From NCBI RefSeq assembly GCF_042139015.1, contig NZ_JBHIKY010000013.1, positions 34,315 through 98,314 of the forward strand: a stretch of DNA of 64,000 nt, read 5' to 3'. The notes below the pieces were generated by a model that was given only the letters and a program-made list of their open reading frames with translations, searched no databases and was not told the origin of the DNA. Shown piece by piece: positions 45,112 to 53,393 of this stretch. Made by a program: the position numbers and the translations under genes. Origin of the DNA: JBHIKY01 sp042139015. Its GTDB lineage: Bacteria; Bacillota; Bacilli; Bacillales; Marinococcaceae. Within the stretch, counting starts at the first letter, position 1. Each line of letters begins with the position of its first letter.

Positions 45112-45384
45112 TTAATTTACTGCATTCTTGAGATTCTTACCTGGCTTAAATGCAGGTACTTTCGATGCTGGAATTTTCATTGTTTCACCAGTCTGCGGGT
45201 TACGGCCTTCACGTTCTGCACGCTCACGAATTTCGAAGTTTCCGAAACCAATCAGCTGCACTTTATCACCAGACTTTAAGGACTCTTCAATGGACTCGAG
45301 AGTCGCATTAATTGCTGCCTCTGAATCTTTCTTACTGAGTTCTGTTTTCTCTGCAACCTTATTAATTAAATCTGTTTTATTCAA
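45112..45384 (-). CDS. HU-family DNA-binding protein
   Basis: 90 aa, the standard length. MNKTDLINKVAEKTELSKKD at the start, GFGNFEIRERAEREGRNPQTG (DNA-binding arm with the Asn-Pro tip) and KIPASKVPAFKPGKNLK at the end. Non-specific nucleoid protein that bends DNA. Start codon is TTG 45384, six bases after AGGAGGG. Single-gene unit. A second HU gene (hbs) may exist elsewhere. Confidence 0.95.
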   Translation of the reverse strand: MNKTDLINKVAEKTELSKKDSEAAINATLESIEESLKSGDKVQLIGFGNFEIRERAEREGRNPQTGETMKIPASKVPAFKPGKNLKNAVN

Positions 45385-45571
45385 TGGAATCCCTCCTGAA
45401 TTTATTTCTATCAGCTATTCTTTCTATATTCATAAGAAATATACCTGTTCTGGCAAGAAAAAAAACATAGAATCATTGATAAACTTTTTCATAATGTAAA
45501 TAATCATTTACAAAATGTTAATTATCCATTACATTTAATGAGAAAGGTAATTATAAGAAAGGATTATAAGT

Positions 45572-45796
45572 ATGTTAGAAAACAGGGTTCGTGAACTGAG
45601 AGCACGTTTTAACATGACACAATCTGACCTTGCAAAGCATGCTGGAATCACAAGACAAACAGTTGGGCTGATTGAAAAAGGTGATTATGCACCTTCTATT
45701 ACACTCGCGTTGAAGCTTGCTGAAGCGTTCGATACACAGGTGGAGAAAGTTTTTTGGCTGGAGAAAGAAGAGAAAGGAGGATCGAAACAAGATTGA
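45572..45796 (+). CDS. XRE-family transcriptional regulator (small)
   Basis: 74 aa, almost only a helix-turn-helix: RVRELRARFNMTQSDLAKHA and GITRQTVGLIEKGDYAPSIT, with the YAPS motif of the YozG/short XRE group. The stop overlaps the proposed start of the next small membrane protein gene. The likely three-gene unit XRE-membrane protein-membrane protein is also common for such short regulators with membrane partners; target unknown. Confidence 0.8.
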   Translation: MLENRVRELRARFNMTQSDLAKHAGITRQTVGLIEKGDYAPSITLALKLAEAFDTQVEKVFWLEKEEKGGSKQD

Positions 45797-46067
45797 AAGA
45801 ATTATACGCTCTCCTCTGACATTGATCGTCATTATTGCTATTTTAGTAAGTGTACTTTGGAAAGCTCATTACTCGACTTCTCCGGACACTGATATAAATC
45901 AATTGGTGGTCTTCGTCTCCCTCATTGGCCACTGCTTATTTATTTTGATGATTTTTATTCAGTATCGAATTGTCCCCTTTCTTCTTTTTATCGGTCTGGC
46001 GGTTGTCCACTATTTAATCTATTGGTTTGAAGAACGTAAGAATTTCAAAGAGGAGGATGTCATTTGA
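45792..46067 (+). CDS. Small membrane protein, unknown function, unusual start
   Basis: About 91 aa from an ATT codon at 45792, which stands 11 bases after AAAGGAGG; upstream the frame runs inside the XRE gene to a TTG at 45717 without a ribosome binding site. Three hydrophobic segments (roughly residues 8-22, 36-54 and 62-80) and an acidic tail. I do not recognise the family. Its end overlaps the next gene by four bases. The start assignment is uncertain. Confidence 0.5.
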   Translation: MERIIRSPLTLIVIIAILVSVLWKAHYSTSPDTDINQLVVFVSLIGHCLFILMIFIQYRIVPFLLFIGLAVVHYLIYWFEERKNFKEEDVI

Positions 46068-46561
46068 CCCTGATTATTGCGTATGTCTTTATTTTTATAC
46101 TTGCTGCCACACCATTTCTTGAAGTGGTAGGTGTAATCCCTATTGGTGCGGCAGCCGGCCTTCCGGTTATTCCCGTTACCATTTTCTCCTTTTTGGGAAA
46201 CATTGCTACAATTCTGCTTCTTATCTTATTAATGGATCAGGTGAAAGCCTGGATGCAAAAACGGCGGGAAAAGAAAGGAAGAGCACCATCCCAAAAAAGA
46301 GCAGAGCGAGCCGAACGCCTGTGGAAAAAATTCGGCCTGCCTGGGGTAGCCCTTCTTTCCCCATTTCTGATTGGCAGCCATCTTGGCGCTGTGCTTGCTA
46401 TGGGCTTTGGCGGGACAAAGCAGCAGATTGCTATTTGGATGACCATCAGTGTTTTTTCATGGTCGGTTCTCGTTGGTATCGGCTCTTACTACGGCATTGA
46501 CTTTTTATACAATCAAACGGGACGGGAAGGATTTCTTGTAGATTTACTTGAAGTGGATTAA
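46064..46561 (+). CDS. Small multi-drug export family membrane protein (COG2426 type)
   Basis: 165 aa. Hydrophobic N-terminus with PFLEVVGVIPIGAAAGLP, a basic cytoplasmic loop (QKRREKKGRAPSQKRAER), then GLPGVALLSPFLIGSHLGAVLAMGFG and a last membrane span. The pattern fits the Sm_multidrug_ex family, whose role is not established despite the name. TTG start after GAGGAGG, overlapping the previous stop. Confidence 0.75.
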   Translation: MTLIIAYVFIFILAATPFLEVVGVIPIGAAAGLPVIPVTIFSFLGNIATILLLILLMDQVKAWMQKRREKKGRAPSQKRAERAERLWKKFGLPGVALLSPFLIGSHLGAVLAMGFGGTKQQIAIWMTISVFSWSVLVGIGSYYGIDFLYNQTGREGFLVDLLEVD

Positions 46562-46710
46562 AGAATTGAGTTTTTCATAAATTTGTGGGCAGCCTCGGCC
46601 ACAAAAAGTTTCCTTTTGTCGTATTGCGAGCGCTGCCTCCGGCAGACGACGAACGCCGGAGTCGTTAGCCCCTTTACAGTCATTGACGCTCTTTTACTTG
46701 ATCCCTCTTC

Positions 46711-46752
46711 AAAATAATAAAAGCCAGAGCCGGAGCAGCCCCGATTCTGGCT
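46711..46752 (-). terminator. Terminator of the mqnB-mqnD operon
   Basis: Arms AGCCAGA (46722-46728) and TCTGGCT (46746-46752) with a GC-rich interior; followed on the minus strand by TTTATTATTTT. Confidence 0.75.
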
Positions 46753-46757
46753 ATCAG

Positions 46758-47591
46758 CTATACTCTTAATCTGCGTAGATCAAACTCCGGGACGAGCCCT
46801 TCCTCCGCGGCTCTTCCTAGCAGTGACTCTACTGCCGAATAGCCGTCTTCACCAAGGTTTCTCGTAAATTCATTAACATACAGGTCGATATGCGACTCTG
46901 CTACACTCTCTGACATTTCCTGCGCGTGGTTCATCACATAGGCTTTGGAGGCATTCGGATGCTTCCAGGCGTATCCCACAGAGGTACGCACCCATTCTGC
47001 CAACTGTTGATGATCTAAGGATCGCTCAGCAATAATCGCCCCAAGAGGAATCGGCAGACCGGTGTCTTTCTCCCACCATTCTCCCAAATCCTGAAGCATA
47101 GCAAGTCCATATGTTTGATAGGTAAAGCGCGCTTCATGGATGACAAGACCTGCATCGACTTCTCCGTTCTGTACAGCCGGCATAATTTCATCAAAAGGCA
47201 AAATTCGAATCTCGCCCACGCCTCCTGGAACGTTCTGTTTTGCCCAGAGCCGGAAAAGGATATAGGCAGTGGAGCGGTCACTCGGAACGGCCACCGTTTT
47301 CCTTGAAATATCTGAGGATGCCAGCCCGGCTTCTTTTGTTAATACGAGTGGTCCACAGCCGCGGCCAAGTGCTCCACCACAAGGAATCAGACGATAATGC
47401 TCAAGCACCCACGGCAATGCGGCATACGATATTTTCATAATTTCCGGTCCTTCTAAATTTGCTGCCCAGTAGTTGGTTTTATCTATATCAGCATAAGTGA
47501 CATCTATTTTCGGTGCTCCAGGCACAATGCCATGGACCAGTGCGTGAAATACAAATGTATCGTTCGGACATGGAGAAAACGCAATCTTCAT
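46758..47591 (-). CDS. mqnD: 1,4-dihydroxy-6-naphthoate synthase
   Basis: 277 aa from ATG 47591, nine bases after AGGAGG; the frame extends to 47615 but inside mqnB. MqnA/MqnD-type periplasmic-binding fold: IAFSPCPNDTFVFHALVHG at the N-terminus is the MqnD signature, followed by ALGRGCGPLVL and VDAGLVIHEARFTY. Converts cyclic dehypoxanthine futalosine to dihydroxy-naphthoate in the futalosine menaquinone route. One base separates it from mqnB. mqnA and mqnC are not in this window. Confidence 0.9.
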   Translation of the reverse strand: MKIAFSPCPNDTFVFHALVHGIVPGAPKIDVTYADIDKTNYWAANLEGPEIMKISYAALPWVLEHYRLIPCGGALGRGCGPLVLTKEAGLASSDISRKTVAVPSDRSTAYILFRLWAKQNVPGGVGEIRILPFDEIMPAVQNGEVDAGLVIHEARFTYQTYGLAMLQDLGEWWEKDTGLPIPLGAIIAERSLDHQQLAEWVRTSVGYAWKHPNASKAYVMNHAQEMSESVAESHIDLYVNEFTRNLGEDGYSAVESLLGRAAEEGLVPEFDLRRLRV

Positions 47592-47592
47592 A

Positions 47593-48240
47593 TTAAAAAA
47601 CCTCCTGAATAACACTTCCTGCTTTTTCTAGAGCAGCAAGCGCCTCTTTTATCTTCCAGTTGGCCCTGTCGCGCGGGCCGACAATGTTAGAAATGGTTCT
47701 CAGCTCCAGCACGGGAACATTCATTAACTGGCATGCAGCAGCTGCACCATACCCTTCCATCGCCTCAGCCGCCGCTCCCGGAATACGTTCCTCCAGTTTT
47801 TCTGCGGTTTCCGTGGTTCCGGTAACCGTAGAAGTAGTTAATACAGGACCAATCTTCACAGTAAGCCCAGCTTCGTAAAGACCCTCACAGAGCATTTTAG
47901 TTAACCTGGTGTCACACTCGTACCGGCTTTCGCCAAGCTTTAGCTTCTCAAGACTTTGAAATCCATCCGCTGACTCCGCTCCTGCATCTGCCGCCCAGAT
48001 TTCATTCGCGACGACAATAGAACCAGCTCCTGCTTTTTCTTTAAATCCCCCGGCGATGCCGGCATTGATCACCATACGATATGTATCCCGCTGCAGCTCC
48101 ATCATAGTACTTGCAGCAGCCTGCGCCTGTCCCACTCCCCCTGCTTTCACAAGAAAGCGCGGATTATCGCCAATCCCTTGTTTCAGTGCACCACTTTCTG
48201 CATCCACAGCTGTTATGATTAATATTTTATCCGTTTCCAT
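47593..48240 (-). CDS. mqnB: Futalosine hydrolase
   Basis: 215 aa nucleoside phosphorylase-like protein: VINAGIAGGFKEKAGAGSIVV, GPVLTTSTVTGT, AAEAMEGYGAAAACQLMNVPVLELRTISN with the catalytic Glu-rich region, and VGPRDRANWKI. This is the MqnB pattern, hydrolysing futalosine to hypoxanthine and dehypoxanthine futalosine. It and mqnD form a two-gene operon. The hypoxanthine released could feed the xanthine dehydrogenase encoded in the same window. Confidence 0.9.
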   Translation of the reverse strand: METDKILIITAVDAESGALKQGIGDNPRFLVKAGGVGQAQAAASTMMELQRDTYRMVINAGIAGGFKEKAGAGSIVVANEIWAADAGAESADGFQSLEKLKLGESRYECDTRLTKMLCEGLYEAGLTVKIGPVLTTSTVTGTTETAEKLEERIPGAAAEAMEGYGAAAACQLMNVPVLELRTISNIVGPRDRANWKIKEALAALEKAGSVIQEVF

Positions 48241-48302
48241 TACTTGAGACTCCTTTATATCTCTTATCTGTGTCCTATTATGAACCTTTACTTACAGAAG
48301 AG

Positions 48303-48337
48303 CAAAAAGAAAGCGTCCGGATACTTCCGGCGCTTTC
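48303..48337 (-). terminator. Terminator of the aco operon
   Basis: Arms GAAAGCG-CCGGA and TCCGG-CGCTTTC; on the minus strand followed by TTTTTGCTCTT. It lies after the butanediol dehydrogenase relic, so the relic was once the last gene of this operon. Confidence 0.8.
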
Positions 48338-48344
48338 GAGGCGA

Positions 48345-48466
48345 TTATGTCGGTTCAACGAGAATTTTTATTTGATTTTTTCCTTTGCTGAAGCTCGACT
48401 AGCGGGCGGTTCTCCTATTTCCTCAATTCGAATATCTTTTTCTCCGTACCATCGAGCTGCTTTCAT
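48345..48466 (-). pseudogene. 2,3-butanediol dehydrogenase relic: first 20 codons joined to last 15 codons
   Basis: Minus strand, ATG 48466 with AGAGGAG upstream reads MKAARWYGEKDIRIEEIGEP, the N-terminus of zinc-type acetoin/2,3-butanediol dehydrogenase (BdhA). About 25 codons further on, in another frame, the sequence reads FSKGKNQIKILVEPT and stops at 48345, matching the C-terminal end of the same family (QVKILVRPN in B. subtilis). Roughly 310 internal codons are missing. An uninterrupted 32-aa peptide still begins at this ATG. The relic directly follows acoL, then the operon terminator. Confidence 0.8.
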
Positions 48467-48479
48467 TTCCACTCTCCTC

Positions 48480-49877
48480 TCACATACTGTGAATAGGAAC
48501 TCCTAGTGTTTTTTCTGCTGCTTCCATAATGCTCTCTCCAAGCGTCGGATGTGCATGCACGACCAAAGAAATATCTTCGGCTGTAAGCTCTGACTGTACG
48601 CAGACAGCGAGTTCATTTATTAATTCAGGAGCGCCTTCCCCTGCCGCTTCGGCACCAAGAACAGTTTGATCCTCCCTGTTTACGACCAGCTTAACAAAAC
48701 CCTGCGGAGAGCTGACAGTTAACGCACGCCCGTTGTGAGACATAGGAAAGATTTGGACTTCCACGCTGTATCCTTCATTGTGGGCGGCTTCTTCGGACAA
48801 TCCGACAGCGGCAAGCGGCGGTTCGGAAAAAACTACAGCTGGTATGACGTAATCATTTGCATCGACCACACCGCCATCCAGTGCTTCTGCAGCCATTTTT
48901 CCTTGAAGAGATGCCCGGTGCGCAAGCGCTGGTCCCGGCGTCACATCTCCAATCGCAAAAATATGAGACTGATTCGTCCGGCATTGACCATCCACTGGTA
49001 TAAGACCGCTTTCTTCGCAGTTAATTCCTGCGTCCACCAGTCCAAGAGAGGCCGTGTTCGGCTTCCTCCCGACGGTGACCAGCACATAGTCCGCCTCTAG
49101 ACTTGATTTCTCTCCACTCTCTTCCCAATATAGCTTTACCCCTTCTTTTTTGTTCACCACAGAATCAATAGCTGTCTCCGTTTTAATGGAGACATTTCTT
49201 TTTGCTGCGAGCTGCTGATGAACGATATCTGCCATATCAGAAGAAAAGCCTGGCAATATCGAAGACAGCCCTTCGAAGATTGTGACTTCAGTGCCAAAGT
49301 TAGCAAACATTGTACCAAGCTCGATGCCAATATACCCTCCGCCTATAATCGCCAGTGAAGATGGTCTTTCCTTGAGAGAAAGGGCCTCCGTTGAGGATAA
49401 AATCTGCTCTCCAAATGGAAAAGCAGGAATACTTAATGGAGATGAGCCGGTTGCAATAATACAGGAAGAGAAGGTCATTTCTCTGTTTTCTCCTCCTGTC
49501 AGCTGAACTGTATGCTTGTCTATAAAAGAAACTTCCCCTGTTATTATATTTATCTTCCGGGCCTGCAGCAGACCACTTACTCCTTCGGTCAGCTGGTTTA
49601 CGATAGACCCCTTCCATTGCTGAAGCTTTTCAAAATTTACTGCCGGCGGCTGAAATTCAACTCCTGTCTGCCCGGATTTTTCAGCAATAGCTGCATAGTG
49701 ACTTGCTTCTATTAATGCTTTAGAAGGAATACATCCAACATTAAGACATGCGCCACCGATGTGTTTTTTTTCTACTATCGTAACCTGCTTTCCGAGCTGT
49801 GAAGCCCGGATGGCCGCCACATAGCCTCCTGGGCCGGCTCCAATAACAAGAACATCCGTATGGGGTGTTGATGTCAT
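48480..49877 (-). CDS. acoL: Acetoin dehydrogenase complex, dihydrolipoamide dehydrogenase (E3)
   Basis: 465 aa from ATG 49877, eight bases after AGGAGG (the frame runs on to 49922 inside acoC). FAD loop VIGAGPGGYVAAIRASQLG, redox disulfide GGACLNVGCIPSKAL, NAD loop IIGGGYIGIELG, and C-terminal HAHPTLGESIMEAA with the active-site His-Glu pair. Reoxidises the lipoyl group of AcoC. Last intact gene of the operon. Confidence 0.95.
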   Translation of the reverse strand: MTSTPHTDVLVIGAGPGGYVAAIRASQLGKQVTIVEKKHIGGACLNVGCIPSKALIEASHYAAIAEKSGQTGVEFQPPAVNFEKLQQWKGSIVNQLTEGVSGLLQARKINIITGEVSFIDKHTVQLTGGENREMTFSSCIIATGSSPLSIPAFPFGEQILSSTEALSLKERPSSLAIIGGGYIGIELGTMFANFGTEVTIFEGLSSILPGFSSDMADIVHQQLAAKRNVSIKTETAIDSVVNKKEGVKLYWEESGEKSSLEADYVLVTVGRKPNTASLGLVDAGINCEESGLIPVDGQCRTNQSHIFAIGDVTPGPALAHRASLQGKMAAEALDGGVVDANDYVIPAVVFSEPPLAAVGLSEEAAHNEGYSVEVQIFPMSHNGRALTVSSPQGFVKLVVNREDQTVLGAEAAGEGAPELINELAVCVQSELTAEDISLVVHAHPTLGESIMEAAEKTLGVPIHSM

Positions 49878-49893
49878 CCTTAACGCCTCCTTT

Positions 49894-51126
49894 TTACAGC
49901 AGCATGTAGTACGGATGCTCAAGCTGATTAACTACTTCATTCAAAAACCTGCTCGCTGGATCTCCATCAAGGACGCGGTGGTCAAAGGTCAGGCTCAGCG
50001 GAAGAAATTGCCTTGCGCGCACTTCTCCATCCTCTATAACCAGTTCCTCCTTAAAGGAGCCTGTGCCTAAAATTCCTGCTTCCGGAGGGTTCAGAATTGG
50101 GGTGAAATACTCGACTCCTGCAGAACCGAGGTTTGTTATCGTAAATGTTGATCCTTTCATTTCATCGTTGCTCAGCTGATTATCCCTCGCTTTTTTACTT
50201 AACGAATGAATAGTTTCCGCAAAATCTAACACCGATTTTTTCTGCGCGTGAAATAACACCGGCACTACAAGGCCGTTTTCGAGAGAAGCAGCCAGTCCTA
50301 AATGAATATGCTTAAAGGTGTGGATTTCCCCTTTGATATAAGCGCTGTTTATAGAGGGATGTACTTTCAATGCATTGACCACGGCCTTTGCAATAAAGGC
50401 TGTTACCGTAAGGGGAAACTCCGTATCTCTTTCCTGCATTTCCTGCTTTGCCTGCTTTTGCAGCTTCAATAGTTCGGTTACATTTGCTTTTTTCATTAAG
50501 GTCAGCTGGGCACTTTTCTGAAGGCTCTCATGCATCCGCTCGGCGATAACTTTTCTCATGCCCTTTACGGAGGTTACTGTCGAGGCATTTTCTGTCTCAG
50601 GAGACAACTGCTTTTGTTCCGGCTCTTCCAGGGTTGAGCCATTCTCCACATGCTGCTCTACGTCCTGTTTAGTAATTCTTCCCTGTGGACCGGTGCCTTT
50701 CAACGTTTCATAGTCTACGTCGTTTGCTTTCGCAAGTTTTTTTGCTGCCGGTGAAATTTTTATTCTTCCACCTGCAGCAGACGGTTTATTCTTTTTTTGA
50801 ATAGAATTGCTGTTGGGAACAGCTGTTTCCGGCGCAGACTTCGTTTGTGAAGCTGTACCGGAATCACTCTCGGTATTCACTGTCTCCCCTTGTTCTCCAA
50901 TATAAGCAAGAGTTCTTCCCACTTTAATCGTGTCGTCCACTCCTGCAAGAACTTCGATCAGCACTCCTTTTGCAGGTGCTTCCAGCTCATTCGTTATTTT
51001 ATCGGAACTAATCGTCACGATCGGCTCGCCCTTTTCGACAGGTTCATCCTTATCCTTCAGCCACTCCACGACGGTGCCTTCCTCCATGCTCATTCCAAAC
51101 TTAGGCATCACCACTTTCTCTGCCAT
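49894..51126 (-). CDS. acoC: Acetoin dehydrogenase complex, dihydrolipoamide acetyltransferase (E2)
   Basis: 410 aa from ATG 51126 (a GTG at 51135 is too close to AAAGGAG). Domains in order: lipoyl (residues 1-78, lipoyl Lys in ISSDKITNE), a Ser/Thr/Gln linker, peripheral subunit-binding domain (ISPAAKKLAKANDVDYETLKGTG-type, about residues 125-160) and the catalytic domain ending LPLSLTFDHRVLDGDPASRF with the active His. Transfers the acetyl group from acetoin cleavage to CoA. Confidence 0.95.
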   Translation of the reverse strand: MAEKVVMPKFGMSMEEGTVVEWLKDKDEPVEKGEPIVTISSDKITNELEAPAKGVLIEVLAGVDDTIKVGRTLAYIGEQGETVNTESDSGTASQTKSAPETAVPNSNSIQKKNKPSAAGGRIKISPAAKKLAKANDVDYETLKGTGPQGRITKQDVEQHVENGSTLEEPEQKQLSPETENASTVTSVKGMRKVIAERMHESLQKSAQLTLMKKANVTELLKLQKQAKQEMQERDTEFPLTVTAFIAKAVVNALKVHPSINSAYIKGEIHTFKHIHLGLAASLENGLVVPVLFHAQKKSVLDFAETIHSLSKKARDNQLSNDEMKGSTFTITNLGSAGVEYFTPILNPPEAGILGTGSFKEELVIEDGEVRARQFLPLSLTFDHRVLDGDPASRFLNEVVNQLEHPYYMLL

Positions 51127-51161
51127 GCCATTCACACTCCTTTTGTGTCAGCGTTATTAGG

Positions 51162-52196
51162 TCAGCTAGCGACAATTGACTCATCATCTATTAATTCTGC
51201 GACTACTTGCAGCACCTTTTCCGGAGAAGGTAAATATGCATCCTCGAGCGATGGTGAAAATGGTACAGGGCTGTGCGGCGCGGTAATCATTTTAATCGGA
51301 GCATCGAGAAAATCAAACCCTTTGTCTGCTACCATTGCAGAAATATCTGTCGCCGCATTGCAGCGCGGATTGGCTTCATCAATTATAATAAGCCTGCTCG
51401 TTTTTTGTACTGATTTTAAAATAGTACTCTCATCTAATGGAGAGAGACTGCGCGGATCCACAATCTCGGCTTCAATTCCTTTTTCTGCAAGCTTTCCGGC
51501 GGCTTCAAGTGCGGTTTGAACCTGCTTGCCGATTGCAACTATCGTCAGGTCCTCCCCTGCGCGTTTAATGTCCGCCTTACCGATAGGAACGGTATAATGC
51601 CCTTCCGGCACTTCTCCTTTTACGTTATACAGGGTTTTATCCTCAAAGAAGACGACGATGTCATCATCTTCTATCGCGGAAATCAATAGACCTTTTGCGT
51701 CCGCAGGCGAAGAGGGAACAACGACCTTTAAGCCGGGAATCGCGGTGAACATGCCATATAGACTCTGTGAATGCTGTGCTGCTGCGCGGAACCCGGCACC
51801 GTGCATCGTACGGATGACCAGCGGCACCTTGGCATGGCCGCCAAACATATATCGAAGCTTTGCGCCTTGATTCATTACTTCATCGAGACAGCTGCCGATA
51901 AAGTCATTAAACATCAGTTCAGCTATCGGGCGCATGCCTGTAGCTGCTGCACTGACTGCTGCTCCTACATAACCCGCTTCCGCAATCGGCGTGTCCAGTA
52001 CCCGGTCTCTGCCAAATTCCTGAACGAGTCCCTGAGTGACACCCATGACGCCACCCCAGGCTTCTTCGTTCTGTAAATGATCAACCTCCGCACCGCCCGC
52101 GATATCTTCTCCGAGCAGAATGACATTCTCATCTCTTCTCATTGCTTCCTTCATCGCTTCATTAATTGCTTCAGAAAAGGAAAGTTCTCTCGCCAT
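51162..52196 (-). CDS. acoB: Acetoin dehydrogenase E1 component, beta subunit
   Basis: 344 aa. Transketolase-like: MARELSFSEAINEAMKEAM, GEDIAGG, DTPIAEAGYVGAAVSAAATG, and AAQHSQSLYGMFTAIPGLKVV, all E1-beta signatures. GGGGAGGAAT precedes the ATG. Pairs with AcoA in a thiamine-dependent complex that cleaves acetoin to acetaldehyde and acetyl-lipoate. Confidence 0.95.
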   Translation of the reverse strand: MARELSFSEAINEAMKEAMRRDENVILLGEDIAGGAEVDHLQNEEAWGGVMGVTQGLVQEFGRDRVLDTPIAEAGYVGAAVSAAATGMRPIAELMFNDFIGSCLDEVMNQGAKLRYMFGGHAKVPLVIRTMHGAGFRAAAQHSQSLYGMFTAIPGLKVVVPSSPADAKGLLISAIEDDDIVVFFEDKTLYNVKGEVPEGHYTVPIGKADIKRAGEDLTIVAIGKQVQTALEAAGKLAEKGIEAEIVDPRSLSPLDESTILKSVQKTSRLIIIDEANPRCNAATDISAMVADKGFDFLDAPIKMITAPHSPVPFSPSLEDAYLPSPEKVLQVVAELIDDESIVAS

Positions 52197-52199
52197 TTT

Positions 52200-53210
52200 T
52201 TATTCCTCCCCGCCTGAAATATAGTTAACATACACATCAGTCGTTAAATCATCAATTTCCGGCATTGGACTTTTTTCTGCAAATTCAACCGCATCGGCGA
52301 CCGCCTGCCGCACGTCTTCATCAATTTTATGCAGTTCGTCCTCTGTGACAGTTTCACTCGATAATACATGCTGCCGAAAGCGGATGATGGCATCGAGTTC
52401 TTTCAGGTGTTCCTCGCGCTCTTCATTCGTCTTATACTTCTGGGCATCCCCTTCAAAATGACCATAATTCCGGTACGTCCTGCATTCAATCAACGATGGA
52501 CCTTCCCCTTTTCTCGCCCGTTCCACCGCACGCTGGGCAGCTTCATAAACCGCCATAGTATCTTTGCCGTCTACTGTTTCACCGGGAATATTATATGAGG
52601 CAGCTCTGTCAGCAATCGATTTACAGCTCGAAGCATATTCAAATGGCGTTGCTTCAGCATATCCGTTATTCTCAGCGACAAAAATAACAGGTAAATTCCA
52701 AATGGCTGCCATATTAATGCCCTCATGAAAAGTTCCGTGATTATTTGCTCCGTCTCCAAAAAAGCAGACAGCCACACCTCCTGTGTTTTTCAGTTTGGCC
52801 GTTAAGCCTGCCCCCGTAGCGAGCGGAAACCCTCCCCCGACAATACCATTAGCTCCGAGCATCCCTTTACTGACATCTGCAATATGCATTGAACCGCCTT
52901 TTCCCTTGCAGAGTCCCGTCGATTTTCCGTAAATCTCTGCCATCATTCCTTTTAAATCACAGCCCTTTGCGATACAGTGTCCATGACCTCGGTGTGTGCT
53001 TGTTATGCTGTCTTTGTCATCTAAATGGGCGCATACTCCGACAGCAACAGCTTCTTCTCCAGCGTATAAATGTACAAATCCAGGAAGTACTCCTTGACTG
53101 AACGTTTCATGCACCTCATCCTCAAATCGGCGGATTTCTGCCATTTTCTGATACATCCATTTGGCTTTTTCGGACGTGATCATCTGTTTTTTCGCTTCCG
53201 AAACTCCCAT
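52200..53210 (-). CDS. acoA: Acetoin dehydrogenase E1 component, alpha subunit
   Basis: 336 aa. ATG 53210 is chosen: it lies nine bases after AGGAGG, whereas the TTG at 53219 touches that site. E1-alpha motifs: GFVHLYAGEEAVAVGV, HRGHGHCIAKG, GSMHIADVSKGMLGANGIVG, and the thiamine diphosphate motif GDGANNHGTFHEGINMA. First gene of acoABCL; a sigma-54 promoter and activator site lie in the 183-base gap to acoR. Confidence 0.95.
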   Translation of the reverse strand: MGVSEAKKQMITSEKAKWMYQKMAEIRRFEDEVHETFSQGVLPGFVHLYAGEEAVAVGVCAHLDDKDSITSTHRGHGHCIAKGCDLKGMMAEIYGKSTGLCKGKGGSMHIADVSKGMLGANGIVGGGFPLATGAGLTAKLKNTGGVAVCFFGDGANNHGTFHEGINMAAIWNLPVIFVAENNGYAEATPFEYASSCKSIADRAASYNIPGETVDGKDTMAVYEAAQRAVERARKGEGPSLIECRTYRNYGHFEGDAQKYKTNEEREEHLKELDAIIRFRQHVLSSETVTEDELHKIDEDVRQAVADAVEFAEKSPMPEIDDLTTDVYVNYISGGEE

Positions 53211-53280
53211 GTGTGACAACCTCCTTTAAATAGGTAACGACCAGAGGGTGAGCCTCCGCGTTCGTTCTTTTATTAATCAT

Positions 53281-53297
53281 TGCAAGTTTTATGCCAA
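53281..53297 (-). promoter_or_regulatory. Sigma-54 (-24/-12) promoter of acoABCL
   Basis: Minus strand TTGGCATAAAACTTGCA fits TTGGCACNNNNNTTGCW with one mismatch, including both invariant GG and GC. About 70 bases before acoA. Confidence 0.85.
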
Positions 53298-53298
53298 A

Positions 53299-53325
53299 AA
53301 GAAAACGCTTACAAAGTAAGCGTTT
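53299..53325 (-). terminator. Terminator of acoR
   Basis: Perfect 10-bp stem AAACGCTTAC/GTAAGCGTTT with a three-base loop, followed on the minus strand by TTTTCTTTTT. It insulates the sigma-54 promoter from acoR read-through. Confidence 0.75.
53300..53313. promoter_or_regulatory. cre-like site between activator site and acoA promoter
   Basis: Minus strand TGTAAGCGTTTTCT matches TGWAANCGNTNWCA at 13 of 14 positions. It overlaps the acoR terminator stem, so its dual reading needs care. Confidence 0.5.
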
Positions 53326-53358
53326 GAATGACATATTAGTTATCAACTTGATAAGAAA

Positions 53359-53373
53359 TGAGACATTGTCTCA
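53359..53373. promoter_or_regulatory. Inverted repeat TGAGACATTGTCTCA, probable AcoR activator site
   Basis: Perfect 7+1+7 palindrome about 65-75 bases upstream of the -24 box, the usual distance for an enhancer-binding protein site. Confidence 0.65.
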
Positions 53374-53393
53374 CTTTGTCCCGTACTGTTTCA

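Noticed and set aside
46562..46710. GC-rich inverted segments (GCTGCCTCCGGCAG and nearby) after the multidrug-export-type gene
   Set aside because: No T run and no clear link to known repeats; possibly a degenerate intergenic repeat, but not enough to call.
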